DNA of 64,000 nt from assembly GCF_000003815.2 (NCBI RefSeq), contig NC_049986.1, positions 24,691,310-24,755,309 on the forward strand. The letters run 5' to 3'. The DNA is from Branchiostoma floridae (Eukaryota > Chordata > Leptocardii > Amphioxiformes > Branchiostomatidae). The notes under the pieces were generated by a model. It was not told where the DNA came from. It made no database searches and was given only the letters and a program-made list of their open reading frames with translations. The translations under genes and the position numbers were made by a program. Below are positions 20,940 through 32,850 of the stretch, piece after piece (positions within the stretch are counted from its first letter, which is position 1; every line of letters starts with the position of its first letter).

Positions 20940-21480
20940 TCGACCCCGGTATACCTGTACGTTACGGTTCAATATGCACTGGTGCCCGTAGGGCTCCCTA
21001 ATTTGTCCGGTGGACTGCCTGATACCGGGGTGCCAGTCGGTGTTTGGACGGGTAGCAAATTGCTACGTAAGATTTAGACTTCTTCGTGTCATCACTACAC
21101 GAAACTGAACTAATATCAGTAATACTATTTGTACAAGTTTGTCCACTTATATGTCCAATCTCGACTTTTTCGTCCCATAAGGTTGTAGTGAAAACTCATC
21201 AACTGCCCAAACACGCTGATAATTGAGGTACTTTAATGAGAGATTTGTTCAGTGATAGAACCGGTTTTCCCTTTCCTTTCTCTACTCCGGCAAACAATAG
21301 AAGCCTGCCCGCACAACTTACCGAATTTTAGTGCAAACTCGACGACTAAAGCGATAAAAAAGGCAACGACTTTTCGTCCCCGTGCACAGAAGAGTATGTG
21401 CACGCTGTAACACGCCGTATCAAGCAGTTTTATTTCATATTTCCATATTCAAAAGACATAGACTAGTACAGCCCCTCTAT
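20940..21480 (+). repeat. Penelope-like terminal repeat, copy 2
   Basis: ACCTGTACGTTACGGTTCAA and GCACTGGTGCCCG (shared with 26.1 kb), followed by CACGCTGATAATTGAGGTAC, AGAACCGGTTTTCCCTTTCC, ACTCGACGACTAAAGCGA and GCAACGACTTTTCGTCCCC (shared with 29.8-30.3 kb). It contains the empty site of the TA-target MITE found at 29.9 kb. Confidence 0.6.
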
Positions 21481-22660
21481 ATATAGGTCGGATCAGAATG
21501 TAAAATGTGGCCCTGTGCTCCGTAACTGTTGTATCATTTCAGCGCATTATTTTCTATAACTAGACCACAGTCAGAAATAGCACGTATCGCAGGAAAGTTA
21601 ACCAAATGTTCAGATCTTGACCATAGCGACTCCGCCACTTCACTAAGTCGTGTTGGGCGCCTCATCGCGGTATTGTAACCTCCATGGCAGGGTCTTTAAT
21701 GGTGAAGTGACCTAGGACAAAAAGAAATGGCCAGTGTACTTTTGTGTACTTTAAGCCAAAGAAAGACGGTTAAAAAGGACACAGAGAGCCTGGTATGGAG
21801 GCTAGAGGCATTGAGTAGTTAGCGCCACGTACTCCTTGCTTTTTTTCTTCGAGATACCGGGTTTCAGGGCAAGGCTCATTTGCTTTCGGGTCAAGATGGC
21901 GCTGTTTTAGACTGAAATTCTTCCCATTCCAGGTCAGTGTATGGGCAATGTTGCCTTTTAGGATTTGAATTTTTAGAAGAAATTGTGTTCCCGTGTTAGG
22001 ATGTGAAACTTAAATGTTCTGTCAGGGACTCCAAGGACACGTTTCCGATCTTCTTGTACTTGCTGACATTATTACGTTCATATCAACAACATGTGAAAAA
22101 TACTAAACAGCCAGAATAAAACAGCCATCCGAAAAATAAAAGGAGCAAAGCCTGTGTTCTGAACGTCTGAACTGCTCGGGAAATTACCAAGAGCTATACA
22201 TGACAAGAGCATAAAGTAAACAACATGAATCAGGTAAGCTATAGAAATCATCCAAATGTCAAGACGCTTCAAGTTGCATCCAGTAGCCTTCAAAAGTGAC
22301 TGAGAATTAGTCTTAAGACTAAGGTGTAAGCTGTTGAAACCCAGAGCAAGCCGCTAGGGACCCCAAACATATATCACTTCTTTCTTACATCACAAGCTAT
22401 CTGCCACTAAACAATCAAGACGATAGCATGCCCAGGTCAAAAGATACAAAAAAATCGATGTTCTGCGACAGTACCAAGGTCACACAGTAAGGGGCCCAAA
22501 TCGCCCTAGACCTTCATCTTTCCAACACCTATACACATCATATCATTATGTGTCCATCCAAAGGTTCTAGAGTGATGGTGACCACAAATAACCAGAAACA
22601 CAAACAGACAGACACAGACACACGCACAGACACCCCAAAAACTATACCACCATTTTTCAT
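21481..22660. other. Unannotated stretch in the Penelope nest
   Basis: No coding block recognised. A (ACAGAC)n-like short repeat lies at 22600-22630. Confidence 0.25.
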
Positions 22661-22669
22661 GGAGGCAAT

Positions 22670-23440
22670 AAATGAGTTCTTATATGGCAATCTTAACCGA
22701 GCTACTGCAGAAACCATACATTAGTCCTGTTAGACATGTTGGACACCAGCAGCTACTGCTGTGTCACAGTAGGACTAATGTTTAACTTAGGGGGAGGCAC
22801 TTTTCCACAATGCTGGAGACTTATCTGTGCAATTGGTAGATTTTCCAGCAAGCGGTAGGTTCTTGAGAAAACTCACCAACTCAGACACGCAGATCTTTGG
22901 AAACGGCATTTGATAATAAACCTGTTTATTTTTCTTTCCTTGAGGATCGATCGTTTACGTGAAGAAATCATCTATCTACCGCAATAGGGTCTTTCTGAGA
23001 AATCAGAAGAGACAAAGGAGGCACGAACCGTATAATTATCTCCATAGTTACTGCAGCCTTAGTGTGACATCTGGGATCGTTACACATCTAATTTCAGATT
23101 TCAACTCTCCGTGATCCAAGTCAAGGTTCCTCTCCTTGCGTAGACAATGATGCAAAAGTAAAAAATCTCTTCTTCGCTCAAAAAAAAAAAGAAGATTTAA
23201 TCAAACTGCGTCATGCCTATGCCCACAGATACATAACACTTTCTAAACAAGCTCTATTAGCGCTACATAGCCTGAGGCTTATTCAAAGGTGAGACAGGTG
23301 GTTTATGTAAGAGTGTCGTCTGGATCGACTTAGTGTAAAGAAAATGCATCGAAATTGCACCGTATTCCTGAGACTGAACAAACTCTATTTCCTAAACTTG
23401 TCTCGACCTCGATAACCAGAAGGGTGCACCAGCCGCAGTG
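22670..23440 (+). repeat. 3' region and terminal repeat of a Penelope-like element, copy B
   Basis: This matches 19.13-19.83 kb and then continues into the second half of the terminal repeat (CTAAACAAGCTCTATTAGCG, GACTGAACAAACTCTATTTC) seen at 16.3-16.5 kb. Confidence 0.6.
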
Positions 23441-23562
23441 CTGATGGGCGGTGTGAAAGACCACCTCAGTAACAGAGGAATGTAGCGCATGAGTTGTGTA
23501 ATCTATTTATTTCTACTGAAGGGTTATATATTACTACTGCTACTGCCAGTCAGCCTATACAG

Positions 23563-24067
23563 ACTATGAATCTGCGCAAAGCAGCTAACGGAAATGGCAT
23601 CTACACCTTGGTAAAACGTACGTTGGGTAAAACCCAAGACCTGCTTGAAAACGTCGTCCGATTGGACTCCAAATCGTTTGTAAAGAAATCCTAGGGCCAC
23701 ATATCCAAAGCGTACAATGAAGGGTTTATATTCGGATAATGATATCCTTGCTTCTACTCTAATTACAAGCTTTTCAACAGTCTAAGACGAAAACAAACAT
23801 ACTAGTACGAGATTTGTCCCATTCAAGCCGGTTCCAGAAAAATACGTTTTGACACCATAAGTAAATGCCTAAACGACAACAAACGACGTTTTCTAGATTT
23901 CATAATGGGCTTTGACTCGTTTCGGACAAAGGGTTTGCATCAGGAATATCGGGTGTATCTACACGATGGCAAAACATTCGTTGGGTAAACTCGAGACCTG
24001 CGTAAAAACGCCGTTCGATTGGACTCCAAATCGTTTGTAAAGAAATCCTAGGGCCACATATCCAAAC
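23563..24067 (+). repeat. Pair of ~140-bp direct repeats
   Basis: CGTTGGGTAAA, GACCTG, ATTGGACTCCAAATCGTTTG, TAAAGAAATCCTAGGGCCAC, ATATCCAAA occurs at 23620-23707 and 23980-24067, offset about 360 bp. Confidence 0.8.
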
Positions 24068-24071
24068 CGGG

Positions 24072-24265
24072 CTAAGTTAAAGTTACATGGGCGTCTGTAT
24101 CAGACGCTTAGTCGTGTTTTCATCACCATTTCTGTAGGGCCTTTTTTGCTGCACATTTGTGAAAGGCACTACAGCAGGGGCTTGTTGGCTGATTGTAATG
24201 TTTATCAGCATGTTCTTCCTCATCAGTGCTGAGTGCTAAGCAGAGAAATAGTCTTCGGTGTGACC
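24072..24265 (-). mobile_element. Decayed copy of the tRNA-derived SINE
   Basis: It shares GCTAAGTTAAAGTT, CACTACAGCAGGGGCT, CTTCCTCATCAGTGCTGAGT, GCTAAGCAGAGAAA with 8881-9080, but lacks the tRNA head. Confidence 0.75.
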
Positions 24266-24308
24266 CCACCACTGTGTGACATCCCGGGTAAATAGCCAAA
24301 CTTTACCA

Positions 24309-24630
24309 CAAAGGGCACAACCCGCCGTACATGCAAATACGTGCTGTCTATGTCATAAAACGTGGGCAATCTTTTGGGATCCGTAAACGGTAATACCGCC
24401 TCCGTATGAACTCGTAAAAAATCCGAAGGATTTCGGAGCACGCAGACACGCCGTAGAACTTTACGTGCAGGCAAAACTTTGTGTGCCATCGGGCTGTGGA
24501 TTCGCCCCCCGTACGCGCCAGTACGGGCGATGCGCCTGCCCTGTACAGCCTGAACGTTTTCAGAAATACGTGGCGGACGTGGCCGCCCCCCCCCCCCCGC
24601 CCACAAAAGAAACAAATTGCACTTTATCTA
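24309..24630. mobile_element. AAAGGGCACAACCCGCC MITE, copy 1
   Basis: Collinear, in inverse orientation, with 37921-38253: AAGGGCACAACCCGCCGTAC, ACACGCCGTAGAACTTTACG, GTGTGCCATCGGGCTG, AACGTTTTCAGAAATACGTG and a C-run. Only one terminal repeat is intact here. Confidence 0.7.
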
Positions 24631-25594
24631 TTACACCGGTCAGGGAAAGCTCTGCAAGTGCCTTTTCATGCAAGGGCATAACGTTATGGACATGCATGGC
24701 GAGTATCGGCTTGTCACAACCTAGCCGGTCTGAAATATGGCAAAAAAACTGAAAAATTTGCGAGATTCTTCTGAACTCTTGTGTATTTTATGTAGGATAT
24801 GTATATATAATGCACATACCTTCCTGTATGATCTAGTTGGGAATCCAACCGCCTCCAAGCGATGGGAACCGCCGGAGTAAACTGCGACACTCCCGAGCTC
24901 TACACGCAGGTGTGATCAGCCAAAGTCGTCAGAAGATATAGCAGAACACGTCAAACTTCGGTAGGTCCTTTCCAAGGAAGACACAAAAGGATATGTTACT
25001 ATTTCTATCATTCTCGCCTAAGGACAACACAGGTGAATCATTGTAAGTCTAACTGGTCAAATCTCTAGTCTTCTGTACTTTTAACTCTCACTGTACTTGC
25101 GTCAAGCATGGGTCACTGTGGGGTTGGTTCACTGCGTCATTGTTTGTTATAATCTCCGAGTTCGTATAATCTACGTAAAAGTATGACCTAGAGGACTAAA
25201 AGATACACAAACAATTGGAAAATTAGTTCTTTATCTCGGAAATTCTTTCAGTATCTTACAAACCCCGCAGTGACGCAAGCTTTAGACAAGTGCAGTGAGA
25301 GTGGCTTCTGTCTACGCGTATAGTCATGGGCGCAAATCCGCAAAAATGTCCTCTTCGCTCATGAAACTTGGTTTGATGTACGTAACTACGACGTGCGCGT
25401 CTTCAGAGACATAACAGGCAGGACTTACGGCTAAAAATGCAGACGGGTTGTTCTTTGCACGCGACGTTTCAATCTAACAAGCGAAAAGAATATAAAATAT
25501 GCAAGGATTCGTGCCTCTTAAGCCGCTATCCAAGCTTTATTTCCGAACTTGTTTCTACGTCGAAGAATGAGGCACATCATCCGATCCGCAGTGT

Positions 25595-26660
25595 TGCAAT
25601 ATGTCATTATACGACAATCCATTCTTCATCTATTGCCGCAGGGCGCCGTGCTAAGTTAACGTCTACGAGCGTAAACACGGCGAGATTTGTCAACTTTCAG
25701 CCTGATTTTTTTTCTTAGTTAAAAACTGAAGTCAACAAAGTTGGAAGAATAGAAAAACAAATGAACCTCATACTCTATCTGCAAGCCTTCTCTTTAAATA
25801 GTGGTGAGCGAGACTGAGATCTAGAGAGTTACCTCGTAACTATTCTTAAGTAGGTCAACCTTTTAGGAAAAGACTGTGTCGCCATAGGAAACGCGTTTCA
25901 AACTTCTAGCGCCTACTACTTACGTTTTATATTGCGAAATCCCAAAAAATTAACGTAGTCTCCTTCTACACAGTTCAGCAAGGGAGTCAACAAACTCACT
26001 TTCCCGGCACAATAGAACATAGCCAACGTTAAAACCGAAGACTGCAAGGGAGTCTAGTTTCCCCCTGACAAAACGTCTGGGATATGGCGACAAAAGACCC
26101 CGGCATCACACCTGTATGGTACGGTCCAATGTGCACTGGTGCCCGCAAGGGATGTAGCCCAGACCGGGCACTGAAGCTACCCTCCAAGCAGAGGTAAGGC
26201 TCCGGCTGTTTCTTTTAGTCGTTTTTATCGGGCTTTCTATTTTGTATTGTATCTTGTATTGTCAAAACCGCACAATACAAGATACAATACAAAATGGAAA
26301 GCCCGATAAAAACGACTAAAAAAAACGTTTAAAAAACAGCCGGAACCTAACCTCTGCTTGGAGAGTACTCTGAAGCCACAAATTTGTATCGATGAATTGC
26401 CGAATACCGGGGGTACCCCTCGCGTTTTTTCGATGTTTGGCTGAAATGCGTGTGTGTGTATTATAGCGACAAATGAAAGTGTTTCTGGATCTAAAGTTAA
26501 GAACTTTTACTCTCACCAGTGACCTATTGTTGCTAACCCGATTAAGCCACAATACTTGATGTGTTTGACGACACCATTCCAACAAACCGCGATCGCGATT
26601 AGAACAAAATTGGATTGGTGAACGTCGTGACGTAACAATCGAAACAGCATGAACATGTAT
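25595..26660 (+). repeat. Segmental duplication, left copy
   Basis: CATTATACGACAATCCATTC, ATTGCCGCAGGGCGC, AACAAATGAACCTCATACTC, TTCTTAAGTAGGTCAACCTT, and later CCACAATACTTGATGTGTTT, CCAACAAACCGCGATCGCG match 27.33-28.49 kb in order. The left copy carries a MITE at 26178-26367. Confidence 0.8.
26178..26367. mobile_element. TACTCTCCAAGCAGAGG TIR element, 9-bp TSD
   Basis: Ends TACCCTCCAAGCAGAGG and CCTCTGCTTGGAGAGTA. Long arms with CTCCGGCTGTTT, AGTCGTTTTTATCGGGCTTT, TTGTATTGTATCTTG. Flanks CACTGAAGC / CTCTGAAGC (8 of 9 match). Confidence 0.85.
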
Positions 26661-26799
26661 GGCTGAAGAATTAAGAACTTTAGTTTTTTGTCTGTGAAAT
26701 TGTTGAGCGCTCTGTAGGACTGCTCGATTGCAGCTCTAGTGTAATGAGCCGTAAAACTTTACAGACGTTCTTCGGCAGTGGTTATTGATCATTTTTGAA

Positions 26800-27245
26800 T
26801 GAAACATTGCTAGATGATATCATTATCATTCAGTCGGGATGTCAACGAAAAGTCTGTAGTCTTGCTGACGTCATTGCCGCCCCTGGGCCGTTGCTTAGTT
26901 ACGATCCGAACACAAGGCACACGGCCATTTGAGCTTACTCCTAGTTGGCGTTCTAGATTATTACGGTGCAAAGTCCGCAAAGCGAAATGTCGTGAAGAGA
27001 ACGGAAGATGGGAAACTCCATCGCCGCATGAGTGGAAAGCGAGACATGATCGTCTGAAACGTTTTCTTTCAGTCTGTCTCTTTATGTAGGCCAAGCTATT
27101 TGTCAAACCGCGCGTTATCATTGTACATGTATCTGGAGAGGCGAAAGAAAACCTAAATACTGGGTGCGTTTTAGATGGTATCCTGACAACACTCGCGATC
27201 TACATTCTTTGTTCATGGACAATAAAGAATTGACGAAATCAAACC
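26800..27245 (+). other. Unassigned interval ending in AATAAAG
   Basis: An open frame of 91 codons (26814-27089; SRLLRCKVRKAKCREENGRW) is followed by GACAATAAAGAATTG at 27221. It could be a terminal exon or element tail. There is no family match and no clear acceptor. Confidence 0.2.
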
Positions 27246-27327
27246 TTGCGTCTCACGATATTCAACACTAGTTTTAGTCAGTCAGGCGCCCGTCATCAGG
27301 GTGGATTCAAAACAACAAGATTCTCCC

Positions 27328-28490
27328 ATACGTCATTATACGACAATCCATTCTTCCTCTATTGCCGCAGGGCGCTGTGCTGAGTTAAAATCTAAATACG
27401 TCGAGGTTTGTCTACTTTCAGCTGATGTTTTTTCTTAGTTAAAAACTGAAGTCAAACGAAGTTGGAACAAAGGAAAAACAAATGAACCTCATACTCTATC
27501 TGCAAGCCTTCTCTTAGTGGTGATCGAGACCGAGATCTAGAATGTTACTTCGTAACTATTCTTAAGTAGGTCAACCTTTTTGGAAAAGACTGTGTCGCTA
27601 TAGGAAACGCATTTCAAACTGCTAGCACCTACTACTTGTATTTTATCTTGCGATACGTACGTGGATACGTATACATGAGTTTAGTTGTTGAGGTAAAAGG
27701 CGGTGGAAGGACAAAGATGGGTTCCGCTTTCCAATACTCTGTCCTAGACACGGTGGATAACACCCCACTGCCGCACAGCGCAGTGCTATATTGTCCTCGT
27801 CTATCTTAGAGCAAAGTTTAGAAAACAGTATACTTGAACCATCACTATTTACCTTGTGTAACTTTTGTGTTAAATACTGTTCTATACAGGATATCTACGT
27901 ACCTGTTCGGGTAGTGAGCTGGCTAGAAGCCGTCTCAAAGAAATGACACGATCAACAATTCCGGAGTAAAATATGACACGTCTCGACTCCGTGAAGGTCC
28001 GCGCCAAAAGAATGATCAAGGATGCTCATCACAGTTATGAGTTTAACCAAATATAGCATGTCAATTAGCCATTCGACCAATCAGAGAGAGATAGAGAGAT
28101 CGACGTAGCTGGAAGCGGTCTCGGGACGGTTTCTCAATATACGACTAAACTGGTCAAACAGCAACGGAGGGCTTTCCAAGATGCTAGCTAGCCGGAAGCT
28201 ATAGGTGTGTGTCCTGTTATGTATCTTTGTTATGAAGTACAACAGGTGGATCATTTTTTGGCTGAAAATGCCTTTGTGTATTATAGCGACAAGTGAAAAT
28301 GTCTCTGGATCTAGAGTTAAGAAGTTTCACTGCCACCTGTTGCTTCTAACCCGATTAAGCCACAATACTTGATGTGTTTGACGACACCATTCCAACAAAC
28401 CGCGATCGCGACAAGAACAAATAGGATTGGTGAACGTCGTGACTTCCGCAATATTGGAATATCATGAAAATGTATGGCTGGAGAAAATAA
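27328..28490 (+). repeat. Segmental duplication, right copy
   Basis: Second copy of 25.6-26.66 kb, offset about 1.73-1.83 kb. The middle (27660-28250) has diverged or been replaced, and the MITE is absent. Confidence 0.8.
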
Positions 28491-29385
28491 ACAAAGCTTA
28501 AATAGCTCAAGCTTTTACTCCTTCAGAAAGTCACCACTTTGTTCTTTATAGGGGGGGGGGGGGACCAGAATTAGCGCCTGTGTCTAGGGCCCCTGGTAAA
28601 CAAGGCTTTAAACCATTAAAAGCCTTTCTTTGTGGGATTATTTTCTTAAATCTGGGCAGTTTTGGAGTGGCTGCTGCAGGAAAGATCCTATACTTGTTGA
28701 GTTAGTTGTATAAAATGAGTTTTCTTCCTCTAGGGGGTTTTCGCACCCCCACTGAAATAGTGGTATCGTCGCCAGATATTTGTTTTGAGCGAAACGGGCC
28801 AATTCAAGGGCTCTAATTAGGGGGGTCTATCAAAAGACTAGACGTATAGAAGTTCTTGCAAATGAATTTGCTGAGACTGGAGATAGTAGGCTATGATTTC
28901 AGGTTAAGTTTGCATGGCTGGAACTTTTTCTTCTTGAGATAATTGCATATTTGTTTGCATATAACTCTCCCATTGGATTACATGTATTACTGGAGAAAAT
29001 TGTAATTGTTGCGTCTCTTCTATATAAACATTAGAAAAACAGGGGGTCAGCATGCTCAAACTCCGAGGAAAGCTCGCTAACACCACCTTGGACCGAAGTT
29101 TACTCCTCATTCTGCCCACAGGACCCAACACCTCAAATCCGTTCAGACGTCATTTTAACCGCTGAACCGAGAACATCTAGATCAGACTGGGAAAGCTTAT
29201 ACCTCTTCCAAGTCTTCAGATTGGGCCAAGATTTTAAGAAAAAAAAGGACATCTTTTAAGATTTCAGGCGCCACTATATAACCGTATTCCAATTTTGAGA
29301 ATTATACTGCGCAACTCAACTATGACGTCTGCCCTTAAAGTAAGCATTATCCAGGTCTTTGGTATGACCCTTGCCGCCATGCAAC
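28491..29385. other. Unannotated stretch
   Basis: A G-run at 28552-28563. A minus-strand frame at 28904-29131 without recognisable domain. No confident feature. Confidence 0.2.
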
Positions 29386-29393
29386 CTCCTGTG

Positions 29394-29715
29394 TTAAAGT
29401 TAGGCTCCGGCTGTTTTTTTAAAATGTTTTTTAGTCGTTTTCATCGGGCTTTTTACTTCGTACTGTATCTTGTATTGTTAGGTTTGGGCAATACAAGATA
29501 CAATACAAAATAGAAAACCCGATACAAACGACTAAAAAAAGGCTCCGGCTGTTTCTTTTAGTCGTTTTTATCGGGCTTTCTATTTTGTATTGTAGCTTGT
29601 ATTGTCAAAAGCTACCAATACAAGATACAATACAAAATAGAAAGCCGACTAAATAAAAACGACTAAAAAACGTACAAAAAACAGCCGGAGGCTAACCGGA
29701 GAGTACTCTGAAACC
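29394..29715. mobile_element. Two nested TACTCTCCAAGCAG-family arms
   Basis: Two successive copies of the CTCCGGCTGTTT, TAGTCGTTTT, ATCGGGCTTT, TTGTATTGT...ACAATACAAAATAG palindrome. The left terminus is missing and the right one is GGAGAGTACTCTGAAACC. The flank equals that of the element at 26178-26367, so this is the same insertion copied with its Penelope-like host repeat. Confidence 0.75.
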
Positions 29716-29819
29716 ACAAATTTGTGCCGAATACCGGGGGTACCCCTTGCGGTTCTTTACTGGTAGTTAGCGGCTAAGATATAGACGAAAGTGAAGTAAT
29801 AGGACTAATACTTTTCACG

Positions 29820-30310
29820 GCAGTTAGTCGACTTGTACATGTATGTCCAATCTCTACCTTTTCGTCCCACAAAGTTTTAGGGAAGACACATCCACTGACC
29901 AGACACACTGATACTGTAAATGCGTCGAAGTTCGCGGGAATCTAATTTCGAGTTAGACTTAGAGGGAAAGTGGAGTGTTCGCGGTGGATTTAAGTTCGCG
30001 GTAGTGCCATACACTGTAGTCACATACTGTAATGGAAAAAATGTTCGTGGTGGTTTTAAGTTCGCGGTAAGACTGCCTCGCTAAAACCGTGAACATAAAA
30101 CCACCGCGAACATTTCTGCATGTACAGTAATTGGTATACATTAATGGGAGATTTGTACAGTGAAAGAACCGGTTTTTCCTTCCCTTTCTCCTCTCCGGCG
30201 AACAATAGACAGCAACCCTCCGCCTGCCTTAGATTTCCTTACGAGCGTCCGAATTTTAGGACAAACTCGACGACTAAAGCGACAAAAGCAACGACTTTTC
30301 GTCCCCACAG
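29820..30310 (+). repeat. Penelope-like terminal repeat, copy 3
   Basis: TATGTCCAATCTCTACCTTT, TCGTCCCACAAAGTTTTAGG, then (after the MITE) AATTGGTATACATTAATGGG, AGAACCGG, GACAAACTCGACGACTAAAG, GCAACGACTTTTCGTCCCC. Confidence 0.65.
29914..30127. mobile_element. CTGTAAATGC MITE with TA target (Tc1/mariner-like)
   Basis: Ends CTGTAAATGCG and TGCATGTACAG, flanked by TA on both sides. Interior GTTCGCGGTGG-type motifs. The same site without the element is seen at 21219 and 16047 (CTGATAATTG). A second copy lies at 49216. Confidence 0.85.
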
Positions 30311-30311
30311 T

Positions 30312-30625
30312 AGAGTGTGTTGTTGTTATTATTATTGGGTGGCCCGAATACTCTCTCTTCGCAGCCAGGGACTGAATTGTGAGGGTCTGGAGCGAGCTGC
30401 CATTCGGCGCCACTCAGGTGACCTCAATACGACTGTCATGTGATTCAATATGGCTCTCCTCAAACACAGGACCGCCATTTAACGTCCTATCCGAGGGATG
30501 TCCCCTAACTGAAACTAGCTTTATATTTCCACCTGAGTGAAGTGAGGAAAGTCGTGTCAGGTGTCTTTCCCAAGGGCACAACATCGGGACACATCAGCGG
30601 TTTCGAACCCGTCATCGAAAACAAA
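30312..30625 (-). mobile_element. Probable SINE with AAT/AAC tail
   Basis: On the minus strand: B-box-like GGGTTCGAAACC, then CCCTTGGGAAAGACACCTGA, CACTTCACTCAGGTGG, and an end CACCCAATAATAATAACAAC. An A box is not clear. It interrupts the Penelope-like repeat near 30312. Confidence 0.45.
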
Positions 30626-30639
30626 TTTTTGAGCAGGGC

Positions 30640-31190
30640 GTCGAAAAAAAGTGGCCTCAGCTAAAATACAAGCAAAATGTGCCCTTCAAATGCAGGAAAC
30701 GAAGTTTAATGGTCAAGATTTCAAATTTTTCTCTCGGTGTCCCTTGCGACGTCGACGGCTTACGCCTCCGGCGCCCACGACGCTAAGCGCTTGTCATCAT
30801 AAAAACAATTACAGAAATTTCGTTACATTTAGCCTACTAGCAAAGTTTGTCTCTCAAAATGAAGGAAATCGTTTTTTTTTTAAAGATGGTCCAGATTCTA
30901 ATATTTCCCCGGACCTACCTTACGACGGCTCCTGTTTTTGGCGCACGGAATCGTGAAAATACGTTTGGGGAGGGGGCGTCGCCCTCAATAACTTGAGCTA
31001 AAAGTGTGTTTGCAGCATGAAAACTCATCTGTATCGGCACATTGACACAAGAGGAGGTTTGATACTTTCCTTCTTCACTACCAAATGAAGCTCACCTCAA
31101 GTACGTAGACCTTCTCCAGGAGAGATGTTGATTCAATTTATTTCAATTGCAACTGCTTTAAAATGCATATATCACAAAAGATAACACACA
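30640..31190. other. Unassigned repeat-like stretch
   Basis: A 101-codon plus-strand frame has no recognisable motif. The CTAAAATACAAGCAAAATGT region looks like decayed mobile DNA. No call. Confidence 0.2.
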
Positions 31191-31191
31191 T

Positions 31192-31365
31192 TAGCCTCTA
31201 CCAGGCTCCGTGGATCGGTGGTCTAATTGTAGAAATTGGACAAATAAAGTCAATAGTACGCTAGGGGAGTCGGCCGGAAAAAAAAAACATTGTCCTCACC
31301 ACGAGATGACTCTATTTGTCCAATTTCTACAATTAGACCACCGATCCACGAAGCCTGGTAGAGGC
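31192..31365. mobile_element. TAGCCTCTACCAGGCTCC TIR element
   Basis: Long arms (GTGGATCGGTGGTCTAATTG, TAGAAATTGGACAAATA) around a short centre. The flanks AACACACAT / TACATATAT match 6 of 9, compatible with an old 9-bp duplication. Confidence 0.8.
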
Positions 31366-31791
31366 TATACATATATCCCAGAATAATGTAAATTAATGTA
31401 CCGTTCACTTGAAAACATTTCCTGTCGTATGGAGAGGACGTTTCGCTGTTGTGTTACCTTTGCTCGTACAGGGTGACCCGAAGCCTAGAGTATGTTGCTG
31501 ATTTTTACGATTTTACTCATTAATATTCGCTATCGTGCTACTTTTGTTCTCAAGCGTTTGAAAATTTATCAGAAATAGTATACTTTGTGGGAATCTGGTG
31601 TGAGAAAGTAGAAATAACAACAAATATAATCTGACTGAATTCAGGTCCTCTATGTCTATTTGTATATTTTCTATTACACCGGATGGGCTCACTTAAGCAC
31701 CAGGGTCTGTTTGCCATTGAAACCTTTTTGTCCTGACTTACTTCGTGTTATGACAAGAGTGGGTTTGGCATCATTCAATGACATGTACACT

Positions 31792-31946
31792 TAGTCTCCA
31801 AGCAGACCCTTCGGTGCCTTAGAGATAATATCAAAGCTGGCAAAGGAGTATAGCCGGCCAAAGGGAGTCAAACGGTGCCGCTATACTAGGTCCCTTGCCA
31901 GCTTTGATACTATTTCTAAGGCACCGTAGGGTCTTCTTGGAGACTA
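31792..31946. mobile_element. TAGTCTCCAAGCAGACCC TIR element, 9-bp TSD
   Basis: Inverted arms carry GGTGCCTTAGA and TATCAAAGCTGGCAA. Perfect 9-bp duplication ATGTACACT at 31783-31791 and 31947-31955. Confidence 0.92.
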
Positions 31947-31955
31947 ATGTACACT

Positions 31956-32282
31956 GTGCATCTTGGACAACTCTGTCACATATATCAACAATGACGTCAC
32001 CACTAGGTGAGAAAGTACTTTTATATACCAACATTGACGTCTGTCTCAACCTATATCTAGACAATGATTAAAACCAGATGTTTATATTCTAAAGCTATAT
32101 GTACATTTGTAGCAATATACTTTAATACTACATAGAATATAATCCAAAGAATCAAAGCTGAAATGAGTATGTCCATAACGAGCTTGAGCATCCCAAAGTA
32201 CCACCACCCTAAAATACGTTAACGTTGGATTTCTCATGAAGCACGTCTTAGCTATAGTATGAGTTGGACGACATACAAGCCC
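31956..32282. other. Probable 3' flank of CCNB1IP1
   Basis: AT-rich and unremarkable. It lies downstream of the 58-bp array on the minus strand and may contain the 3' UTR end, but no poly(A) site can be chosen. Confidence 0.25.
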
Positions 32283-32850
32283 CGAAATCTCCCAGTCCGT
32301 ACGGACGGCGTGCCCAGCTCCTGTTCAGTCGGCGCCCCTCCTGTGTCCCCCCGCCCATTTGGACAGCGTGCCCCGCTCCTGTTCAGTCGCCCATCGTCAC
32401 CCCCCCCCCCCCTCCTGTGTATCCCGGCCCGTTAGCTCCTGTTCAGTCGGCGCCCCTCCTGAGTCCGCCCGCCCGTTTGGAAGGCGTCCCCGCTCCTGTT
32501 TAGTCGGCGCCCCTCCTGTGCCCGCCCGCCCGTTTGGACGGCGTGCCCAGCTCCTGTTCAGTCGGCGCCCCTCCCGTGTCCCCCCGCCCGTAAGCTCCTG
32601 TTCAGTCGGCGCCCCTCCTGAGTCCCCCCGCCCGTTTGGACGGCGTGCCCCGCTCCTGTTCAGTCGGCGCCCCTCCCGTGTCCCCCCGCCTGTCAGCTCC
32701 AGCTCAGTCGGCGTCCCTCCCGTGTTCCCCCGCCCGTCAGCTCCTGTTCAGTCGGCGCCCCTCCTGAGTCCGCCCGCCCGTTTGGACGGCGCGCCCCGCT
32801 CCAGCTCAGTCGGCGCCCCTCCTGAGTCCGCCCGCCCGTTTGGACGGCGT
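32283..32850. repeat. 58-bp GC-rich minisatellite overlapping the CCNB1IP1 stop
   Basis: Units carry TTTGGACGGCGTGCCC, AGCTCCTGTTCAGTCGG and CGCCCCTCCTGAGTCC. Full units are about 58 bp; shorter ones lack the TTTGGACGGCG part. The plus-strand 200-residue ORF across it is a by-product of the repeat. The array's right end is the coding end of the terminal CCNB1IP1 exon. Confidence 0.85.
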
